From NCBI GenBank assembly GCA_934454215.1, contig CAKSGG010000203.1:1-5209 (forward strand): 5,209 nt of DNA. The letters run 5' to 3'. The notes under the pieces are model-generated. The model saw only the letters and a list, made by a program, of their open reading frames with translations, was not told where the DNA came from and did not search any database. This stretch comes from an uncultured Clostridia bacterium. GTDB lineage: Bacteria > Bacillota > Clostridia > UBA1381. The translations under genes were made by a program, and so were the position numbers. Below, piece after piece: positions 1 through 4,829 of the stretch; positions within the stretch are counted from its first letter, which is position 1; each line of letters opens with the position of its first letter.

Positions 1-77
1 GGCTCTGCCCATTTGTAACTATTCACAAATCTTATATCAGTTTTTAACGTTTACACAAAACTTGAAACGGTCTCAAA

Positions 78-119
78 AAATCCCTACAAAGCCCATAAAT
101 ACAAGCTTTGTAGAGATTT
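78..119. terminator. Likely bidirectional rho-independent terminator
   Basis: Arms 78-92 and 105-119 are complementary over 15 positions with one mismatch, and the inner nine (CTACAAAGC / GCTTTGTAG) pair perfectly around a 12-base loop. Read on the - strand, the stem is followed at once by six T residues (complement of 75-80), a classic terminator. Read on the + strand, the stem runs into a looser T-rich stretch (118-129). It may therefore end a gene lying left of the window, a - strand transcript, or both. It also insulates the mobilization operon on the right. Confidence 0.6.
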
Positions 120-271
120 ACCTTTTTATTCAAACTCTTCCCAAAGGAAGTATCATCAAATCAAAAATGCTGATTTTATGCGGCATTCCGCCTTATCTAT
201 TTCATCTAATGTTACTCTTTTCATATCGTTTTTAAAAACTTTAGTAGCAAATTAGTTGCAATGATTCAATA

Positions 272-302
272 TTGCTTCCACTAAATACATGGCAGATATA
301 AT
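272..302 (+). promoter_or_regulatory. Putative promoter of the mobilization operon
   Basis: A perfect -10 hexamer TATAAT lies at 297-302. The best -35 candidate is TTGCTT at 272-277, at a long spacing of 19 bases. No extended -10 TG motif is present. A start near 308-310 would give a leader of about 85 bases carrying the 334-370 hairpin before the ribosome binding site. The -35 half overlaps the right arm of an imperfect inverted repeat (240-285), which could act as an operator. Confidence 0.4.
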
Positions 303-333
303 CTACTTTTACTACTAAAAACGAATAATCAAA

Positions 334-370
334 TGTGGTTTGCGGGTGCTTAATCGTGCCTGCTACCACA
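334..370 (+). other. Long hairpin before the MobC-like gene: candidate oriT or leader structure
   Basis: Arms TGTGGT (334-339) plus GCGGG (342-346) pair with CCTGC (359-363) plus ACCACA (365-370), with a two-versus-one base internal loop, one G-U pair and a 12-base apical loop. The loop and right arm contain ATCGTGC, one mismatch from the ATCCTGC core of the IncP-type nick consensus (YATCCTG|Y); this match is short and weak. Origins of transfer in mobilizable elements often combine a dyad with a nick site and lie directly upstream of the accessory relaxosome gene, as here. The alternative is an mRNA leader hairpin: it ends ten bases before the ribosome binding site of the next gene. Confidence 0.35.
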
Positions 371-393
371 CCCACTATGAAAGGAGCTTTTCT

Positions 394-774
394 ATGAGCA
401 ATCAACACAAGCATCCAACTATAAGTTTTAGAATCAGCGATGCTGAACGCAAACAAATCGAAGCTCGTATCCTTGCCAGCGGCATGATGAAGAAAGATTA
501 CTTTGTCCGTTCCTGCATCTATAACCGCATCTGCGTTGTCGGCAAGAAAGAAACCATATATCCGCTGGTGCAAACTGTCAATGCACTGTATCTGCAACTG
601 CTTGAAATGCAGAAGGCATTTACCTTAACTGATGCCACATCTGATACACTTCCTGCTTCGGATGAAATCAGGGAATTGCAAACAGAATACACCAATATGC
701 TTACAGCCATCATTGATCTGCTTGATGGTGCTAAATATCTGTGGAAAGGAGACCACTATGAACAACAATCTTAA
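394..774 (+). CDS. MobC-like ribbon-helix-helix plasmid mobilization protein
   Basis: This encodes 126 residues, starting MSNQHKHPTISFRIS. The ATG at 394 is chosen over an in-frame TTG at 340 because AAGGAG (381-386) lies seven bases upstream of it. Residues about 8-45 have the form of a ribbon-helix-helix DNA-binding domain: a short strand (TISFRIS), an amphipathic helix (DAERKQIEARILASG), then a second helix (MKKDYFVRSCIYN). The rest is mainly helical, with a leucine-rich stretch (LYLQLLEMQ) and a charged C terminus (GAKYLWKGDHYEQQS). Small proteins of this layout occur in Lachnospiraceae conjugative and mobilizable elements and are commonly annotated as relaxosome accessory (MobC or NikA type) proteins, which bind oriT and help the relaxase nick. 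The usual relaxase partner is not downstream here. The gene overlaps the next by 17 bases. The family assignment comes from recognition of the pattern, not from a search. Confidence 0.75.
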   Translation: MSNQHKHPTISFRISDAERKQIEARILASGMMKKDYFVRSCIYNRICVVGKKETIYPLVQTVNALYLQLLEMQKAFTLTDATSDTLPASDEIRELQTEYTNMLTAIIDLLDGAKYLWKGDHYEQQS

Positions 775-1009
775 TTTTCAATTTGGTATGTATGAGCCTG
801 CCACAGACTCCATCATTATCAATACCGGCAAGAACTCCGTTCTTGTTATCAGTTGTAAGGAATGTAATTCCTCCGTTATTTTTGATGACCCGAATGATGT
901 TGTGTATCTTTACCAGTTGGCAAAGGAAACACCTCTGCTGTATGCCGAGCTTGCATTGAAGGAAAATGGTTTGCAGGATTATGTGGATGCTATGAATGAA
1001 TTTAATTAG
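758..1009 (+). CDS. Small DUF6061-like protein, mobilization operon
   Basis: This encodes 83 residues, starting MNNNLNFQFGMYEPATDSII. The ATG at 758 is supported by AAGGAG at 746-751 with a six-base spacer; the site lies inside the end of the MobC-like gene, so the two are probably translationally coupled. The protein is acidic, with a beta-rich first half (NSVLVISCKE) containing two Cys residues spaced CKEC (at SCKECNS), and a helical end. The C-terminal pattern TPLLYAELALKENGLQDYV resembles the xPLxYAxLxLxGxxxxYL ending I associate with DUF6061 proteins of Clostridia, whose function is unknown. There is no signal peptide or membrane segment. Location suggests a minor role alongside mobilization, or simply co-transcription. 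I am fairly sure it is a real gene and only moderately sure of the family. Confidence 0.65.
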   Translation: MNNNLNFQFGMYEPATDSIIINTGKNSVLVISCKECNSSVIFDDPNDVVYLYQLAKETPLLYAELALKENGLQDYVDAMNEFN

Positions 1010-1044
1010 TTGTTCCCCAAGTTGAGGATGCATTCTATTTGAGT

Positions 1045-1087
1045 TAGTCTCACCGGTCTCAAGAATATTTTGAGACTGGTGAGACTA
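1045..1087. terminator. Strong hairpin between convergent genes, probable terminator
   Basis: Arms 1045-1062 and 1070-1087 pair over 18 positions with a single G-U wobble (CACCGG against CTGGTG); two further inner pairs, one of them G-U, close it to a three-base loop. It starts 36 bases after the stop of the small + strand gene and faces the end of the - strand genes, so it is well placed to stop transcription from either side. The T tract is weak on both strands (TTACATTT on the + strand), so termination efficiency is uncertain. The stem contains the same GTCTC pentamer twice per arm. Confidence 0.55.
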
Positions 1088-1170
1088 TTACATTTACAAT
1101 CGCTTTCTTCCACTCTGTTAAATACTCCATTCACAGAGAAAGCATCTTCTACATTTTCCCTCTGGTGAAA

Positions 1171-1194
1171 TAACTGGTATAGCTCTACCAGTTA
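1171..1194. repeat. Perfect 9-base inverted repeat, operator-like dyad
   Basis: TAACTGGTA (1171-1179) and TACCAGTTA (1186-1194) are exact reverse complements separated by six bases. It could be a repressor operator or a small hairpin. It lies inside the decayed Cys-rich frame, where it encodes LTGRAIPV, so the symmetry may also be a by-product of coding. No promoter is evident beside it. Confidence 0.35.
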
Positions 1195-1249
1195 ATACCT
1201 AAGTAAACGGAATTAAAACAACCGTTGAATACCATGTAGTTCCCTCATG

Positions 1250-1285
1250 TTGATTCGGACATTTATTCAGACATCAATTCGGACA
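1250..1285 (-). repeat. Three imperfect tandem 12-base repeats encoding CPNx
   Basis: On the - strand, three consecutive 12-base units begin TGTCCGAAT, TGTCTGAAT and TGTCCGAAT. In the decayed frame they encode CPN-stop, CLNK and CPNQ. The repeat is in phase with codons, favouring a coding origin (a repeated Cys-Pro-Asn unit). Seen from the + strand as ATTCGGACAT copies next to a TGTTGATT start, it also resembles the repeated ends of IS21-type insertion sequences, but no transposase gene adjoins it. Confidence 0.5.
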
Positions 1286-1392
1286 TTGGTACTTCTTAAT
1301 TTCAATTTCCCCATGTGTCATTTTCTCTAGTCCAAAGCGTTCATTGCCGCCAAGCACCTTCGTCTACCTAACAAGACATTATGTCACGCTCA

Positions 1393-2295
1393 TTAGATTT
1401 CCCCCGATACTTCTTCACAATTTTTCATTCCCTTCATAAGGTCCTTGTACAAATCTGAATATTTTGATGTTTTTGAATCAAAGCATATTTTACCTAAAAA
1501 GCCATACTTTTTTCCGACATTGGCAAGTTTCTCATTATACCTTGATAAAAGCTGACTAAGCATTGCTTCTTTAAGTTTCATCTCCTCCATTTTAATATAC
1601 AACAAGTAGGGTTCATTAACATAATAATTATCAAACTTTCTGCCCAACCACCTTACATTATGCCCTAATTTAAGAAGTTCGTAATCATGTTTCTTTTCAT
1701 AAACATCCATTTCAAACCCTGATTTACTATCCATTGATAATTTCAAAAAATTTGTATCATATTTATGTAGTTTTCTAAATAACTTTTTAAAATAGTTTTT
1801 AGAATATCCTATATCTCGTAACTTAAATGAAATTACATTTTCTGTGTCTATTTTTCCAGTAACAATCTTTCCATCACATTTTCTCAAAACATAATATATC
1901 TTCTTCCCTATATGTACTTGAATATTATTTCTAAAGCGTATAAGTTTAATTCCTATAAGCTTCTTATCTTTATTAAATATTCTAACCAGTTCAACATAAG
2001 ACTTACCATAATGTAGCAGATCTGCCAAATTATCTGCCAGAAGTTTATCTAAGTCATATTCCAAAAACATACCATTATCATATTCGAGCAAATTCAGTAG
2101 ACGATTATCCGGAACATCTATTTTGTAAAAATATCGATAATCAGTATTCTTTCGAAGTATAATTGAAAAATGCATACAAAAGTCTTGCAAGAGCATGTCT
2201 CCATATAAGCTTATTCTTCTTTTTCTTTTAAAAAAAGGGTAGGGCAAATAATCGGAAGTCTGACGAGAGCTAATTATCATATGTTCATCATCCAT
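1393..2295 (-). CDS. Uncharacterised 300-residue protein coupled to the membrane protein; weak portal-like resemblance
   Basis: The ATG at 2295 is chosen over an in-frame ATG at 2343 because GGGAGG (2305-2310) lies nine bases before it and because it overlaps the preceding stop as ATGGATGA, a typical translational-coupling junction. The protein is Lys- and Tyr-rich, with no signal peptide, no membrane segment and no catalytic motif that I can see. An early basic patch (FFKRKRRISLYGD, residues 21-33) precedes an alternating helix/strand core. Residues about 82-175 run: helix (LADNLADLLHYGKSYVELVR), a strand pair around KKLIGIKLIRF, a hairpin (GKKIYYVLRKCDGKIVTGKI), then ENVISFKLRDIGYSK. That order resembles the middle of phage portal proteins (helix, G-x-xYVEhVR, variable strands, then a vIxFK-type segment), but the match is by eye and there is no phage context. 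The C terminus (about 228-262) is helical and could be a coiled coil. Function unknown; probable partner of the upstream membrane protein. Confidence 0.8.
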   Translation of the reverse strand: MDDEHMIISSRQTSDYLPYPFFKRKRRISLYGDMLLQDFCMHFSIILRKNTDYRYFYKIDVPDNRLLNLLEYDNGMFLEYDLDKLLADNLADLLHYGKSYVELVRIFNKDKKLIGIKLIRFRNNIQVHIGKKIYYVLRKCDGKIVTGKIDTENVISFKLRDIGYSKNYFKKLFRKLHKYDTNFLKLSMDSKSGFEMDVYEKKHDYELLKLGHNVRWLGRKFDNYYVNEPYLLYIKMEEMKLKEAMLSQLLSRYNEKLANVGKKYGFLGKICFDSKTSKYSDLYKDLMKGMKNCEEVSGEI

Positions 2296-4759
2296 AATAT
2301 TTTTCCTCCCATCTATCACGACTATGATATCTATTTTCTTCATCTACAAACTGATTTAAAATAACTATGGCATATATTTCATAGGCTTCGCATCGTAATA
2401 AATTATGAGAATTTTTATCATTTAAAACTATTTTCAATATTTTGCTTTTCCCATCATATACCTCATAAAACCTATTTCTTTTCCAAATTATATTACCACT
2501 ATTTTTTAAAGCACTTTCTATTCGTTGCTTCCAACCAGTATGCAACACATCTCTATTATAAATCGCTGGCATTCTATACCGAACAGAACTTAATATTTCA
2601 CAAAATCTTTTCGCCATATCGTCCTTAACAAGAATTCTTTTAGCATCCTCTAGTATTAATTCTTTCCAGCGTTCATCACATAATAACTCGCCCCATAAAT
2701 ATGCGTAACCTGAAATCATACAATATTCAATAATAGGATTGCTATATACCGCCACCACAGCACTTTGTCGGAATGTTTCTTTTATTCCAATTAACTCTTT
2801 TCTGCTATACTCCTGATATAGCAATAATATTCCCAATAAGTTTTTATAATTTGATGCAAATGTATCGATTTCATTATCAACTATTGCCTCTATTAATATG
2901 TCGCAAAGATATGTTGCACATGCACCCAATATATCCGGATAATTCTCATATATATCCCAATGATTAAGCACAAAATTACTAGTACATTTACACCACTCTG
3001 ATGACATTGCTTTATAAATCGAATCAAAATTCTTCGCAACATCAATTTCGGGTTTATCATTCCAAACAATTGATTGTTCTTTGTGATACCCCAATAGCCA
3101 ATCCAATTTGTCGGCAATCAAAACATCAAGCATATTGACTTTTGATTTTACTTCGCTATATTTTGCAAAAACAACCATTGCCCCAGCATCTCGTTTTTGG
3201 TTAAGTAACTCTTTTGCAAGTTCAGGAATGTACTTATTTACTGAATCATTCACTTTTATGTATATTTGTAATAGTTCATCATAATAATGCTTTGCTACAA
3301 CTTGATTAATATACCATTCTGGAGTTATTCTATGCTTTTCCAACCTGATTTCTGCTTTTACCCCATCGTATATTTTATTTACATCAAAATAATTGTAAAA
3401 TCTATTTGGATTTTTCCAAGACTTTCTTTCAAACAATTTAACATCACAAAAGCAGCTCCCTTCACTCCATTTTTCAATATATTTTCTTACCCCTACTAAC
3501 ACTCCTAAATAACTTACAACTATGTGCTCTGCCAAAGCCATTTCTTCTTCCAATGAGAACTTCTCTTTGCCTATTGTGTTTTGTAACTTCTTTTGAATTT
3601 TATACAAATAATCAACATAATAAACTACATTTCCAGATTCTACAGCACGTTCAGACAAATTTTCCAATGTTCCTAACCATCTGATTAAGCCCACAAAAGA
3701 CTTTTTGTTTATAAGATATTGTAATCCATTATCATTTATCTTTTCTATATCTTCTTCTAACCACAAATAATTTTTCTCGGTATTATATCCTAATAATGTG
3801 CCCGTCTTTAGCGCCATTTCTATTTCTGGGTCAGACGCACTGTACCATTTTTTATATACCACCTTATCATCATACCAATATGAGTCGTAAGAAATTTTAC
3901 TCTTTTCTTGCCAATATGTATATATCAAGGCTACATTATGTTTCATAAAACTTTCTACTGAAGCACTTATCTTTTCCTCTTTTTCCAAATTATAATTGTT
4001 TATTTCGGCTAAAATTCCAACACATTTTTTTACCTGTTTTTTATAATGATTTTGGAAATTCTTATCATGTGTAAACATCTTTCCCTTGTTAAGATGGAGT
4101 AAATTTCTGTATATTTCTTTATATACCGCATTCGTAACGTAATACATGTCTGAAAATTGATATGTTCTACGACTCATAAAAGCAAAGGAAACAATAATCT
4201 TAAGAGCCTTTACTCCTAACACTATAAGCATTATTATCCCTATATCTATTTGAATTATCTGCAAAAATAGTACTACTACTGAAAAAATCAAATAATTGGT
4301 AATTGCTTTTATACATTTATTGGACACAATGTCATTTTCAAACAATCGTGATATTGATTGCGGTGCATTCGCATATTTTTCTGCATACATTGACATTATA
4401 TTCGCACAATACAAACCCAAAAATACACCTGCCACTCCAACAATTGCAGACAAAACATCTATAAGGAGACTCCTATCCTCTACAACTAACGCATTTGTTT
4501 TTATTATCCATTTTTGTAAGCCATAGGAAAATATACCATCGCACTTTTCGGAAACTAATATTTGTTCCAACAATAAAATCAGTGCAATAATGCAAATATT
4601 TTTTATAAAAGCCTTTATAACTTCTTTCACTACGCTTTTTTCAAATAACAAATCATCTTTTTTAGATTCCTGTTCATCTCTTCTTTTATGAAAGAACGCC
4701 TTTATTTTAAATAGCACCGCATTTTTTATTTTTCTTCCTTTCCAATACAACCTCTCCAT
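2288..4759 (-). CDS. Large uncharacterised membrane protein, four N-terminal TM segments and long helical cytosolic part
   Basis: This encodes 823 residues from the ATG at 4759, preceded ten bases upstream by AGGAG (4770-4774). An in-frame GTG at 4777 is less likely because it lies just before that same site. Residues 1-50 are strongly basic. Hydrophobic segments lie at about 51-70 (IKNICIIALILLLEQILV), 97-119 (LSAIVGVAGVFLGLYCANIM), 154-171 (YLIFSVVVLFLQII) and 173-195. Between the second and third lies a polar linker (MYAEKYANAPQSISRLFEND). This pair-linker-pair layout loosely recalls DUF2254-type membrane proteins, but I do not claim membership. The remaining 620 or so residues are soluble, Lys/Glu/Tyr-rich and predominantly helical, without Walker, protease, nuclease or HEPN motifs that I can see. 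The stop overlaps the start of the 300-residue gene, so both are made together. It follows the ATP-binding regulator gene after 70 bases and may be co-transcribed. Its composition is markedly AT-rich compared with the mobilization genes, suggesting separate acquisition. Function unknown. Confidence 0.85.
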   Translation of the reverse strand: MERLYWKGRKIKNAVLFKIKAFFHKRRDEQESKKDDLLFEKSVVKEVIKAFIKNICIIALILLLEQILVSEKCDGIFSYGLQKWIIKTNALVVEDRSLLIDVLSAIVGVAGVFLGLYCANIMSMYAEKYANAPQSISRLFENDIVSNKCIKAITNYLIFSVVVLFLQIIQIDIGIIMLIVLGVKALKIIVSFAFMSRRTYQFSDMYYVTNAVYKEIYRNLLHLNKGKMFTHDKNFQNHYKKQVKKCVGILAEINNYNLEKEEKISASVESFMKHNVALIYTYWQEKSKISYDSYWYDDKVVYKKWYSASDPEIEMALKTGTLLGYNTEKNYLWLEEDIEKINDNGLQYLINKKSFVGLIRWLGTLENLSERAVESGNVVYYVDYLYKIQKKLQNTIGKEKFSLEEEMALAEHIVVSYLGVLVGVRKYIEKWSEGSCFCDVKLFERKSWKNPNRFYNYFDVNKIYDGVKAEIRLEKHRITPEWYINQVVAKHYYDELLQIYIKVNDSVNKYIPELAKELLNQKRDAGAMVVFAKYSEVKSKVNMLDVLIADKLDWLLGYHKEQSIVWNDKPEIDVAKNFDSIYKAMSSEWCKCTSNFVLNHWDIYENYPDILGACATYLCDILIEAIVDNEIDTFASNYKNLLGILLLYQEYSRKELIGIKETFRQSAVVAVYSNPIIEYCMISGYAYLWGELLCDERWKELILEDAKRILVKDDMAKRFCEILSSVRYRMPAIYNRDVLHTGWKQRIESALKNSGNIIWKRNRFYEVYDGKSKILKIVLNDKNSHNLLRCEAYEIYAIVILNQFVDEENRYHSRDRWEEKYYG

Positions 4760-4769
4760 TTTGTATTTT

Positions 4770-4774
4770 CTCCT
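4770..4774 (-). promoter_or_regulatory. Ribosome binding site that fixes the membrane protein start
   Basis: AGGAG on the - strand sits ten bases before the ATG at 4759. Because it follows the alternative GTG codon (4775-4777) directly, it can serve only the ATG, which removes six residues from the longest possible reading. Confidence 0.6.
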
Positions 4775-4775
4775 C

Positions 4776-4800
4776 ACTGTAAATGCATTTTCTTAACAGT
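4776..4800. promoter_or_regulatory. Imperfect dyad just before the membrane protein's ribosome binding site
   Basis: ACTGTaAA (4776-4783) and TTaACAGT (4793-4800) form an inverted repeat with one mismatched pair around a nine-base centre. It abuts the ribosome binding site at 4770-4774. It could be an operator or a leader hairpin controlling the two downstream genes. There is no T tract, so I do not call it a terminator. I found no convincing -35/-10 pair in the 70-base gap. Confidence 0.3.
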
Positions 4801-4829
4801 TCATGGACAACTATCATTTTTATTACATA

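Larger units (their letters stand above)
1..393. other. Gene-poor region upstream of the mobilization operon
   Basis: I see no convincing protein-coding gene in these 393 bases. They hold a stem-loop terminator (78-119), a 12-base perfect palindrome GTTTTTAAAAAC at 228-239, an imperfect inverted repeat (TTTAGT-AGCAA at 240-250 against TTGCT-tcc-ACTAAA at 272-285), a TATAAT box at 297-302 and a long hairpin at 334-370. On the - strand a 22-codon frame (156-224) starts with ATG and reads MKRVTLDEIDKAECRIKSAF before two consecutive TGA stops. It may be the eroded 5' end of a gene but is too short to call. The density of dyads just before a MobC-like gene suits an origin-of-transfer region, which is inference. 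Confidence 0.5.
1118..1363 (-). pseudogene. Decayed Cys-rich small protein frame with two in-frame stops
   Basis: Read on the - strand from just after a TAG at 1364-1366, one frame gives a protein-like sequence: VLGGNERFGLEKMTHGEIEI, then KKYQCPN, a TGA stop (1274-1276), CLNKCPNQHEGTTWYSTVVL, IPFT, a TAG stop (1199-1201), VLTGRAIPVISPEGK and CRRCFLCEWSI before TAA at 1118-1120. An ATG lies at 1319-1321 and a GTG at 1355-1357, neither with a good ribosome binding site. Cys residues are spaced C-x3-C-x3-C in the first part and C-x2-C-x2-C near the end, which would suit a small metal-binding protein. The frame is undisturbed by indels across the whole stretch, so decay is by substitutions only. 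I do not recognise the family. Because both TGA and TAG occur, selenocysteine decoding alone cannot rescue it. It could also be chance. Confidence 0.4.
1010..1392. other. Intergenic junction between mobilization operon and cargo
   Basis: This 383-base stretch has no intact gene. It contains the convergent hairpin at 1045-1087, a perfect dyad at 1171-1194 and a decayed reading frame on the - strand (about 1118-1363) carrying a triplicated 12-base repeat. It marks the switch from + strand mobilization genes to the AT-rich - strand cargo genes. I looked for integrase-type attachment repeats and a complete insertion sequence and found neither. Confidence 0.6.

Noticed and set aside
1..30. ATTTGT/ACAAAT six-base inverted repeat at 11-16 and 25-30
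   Set aside because: Too short in an AT-rich stretch to be distinguished from chance.
340..393. N-terminal extension of the MobC-like protein from TTG at 340
   Set aside because: The extension lies over the hairpin and contains the ribosome binding site for the ATG at 394; the added residues do not look like the family.
241..597. A 118-codon open frame on the - strand across the start of the MobC-like gene
   Set aside because: It is antisense to a well supported gene, crosses its promoter and leader region and has no recognisable protein features.
632..757. Long upstream extension of the DUF6061-like frame into the MobC-like gene
   Set aside because: It is an alternative frame of the MobC-like gene; the ATG at 758 has its own strong ribosome binding site.
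1118..1363. Selenocysteine or stop-codon readthrough in the Cys-rich frame
   Set aside because: Both TGA and TAG interrupt the frame and no start with a ribosome binding site is present, so decay is simpler.
2296..2343. Start of the 300-residue protein at ATG 2343
   Set aside because: It would overlap the preceding gene by 56 bases without a good ribosome binding site, whereas ATG 2295 has GGGAGG at nine bases and a coupling overlap with the stop.
2773..4526. Several short open frames (64-76 codons) on either strand inside the membrane protein gene
   Set aside because: They are shadows of the 823-residue coding frame, without ribosome binding sites or recognisable sequence.
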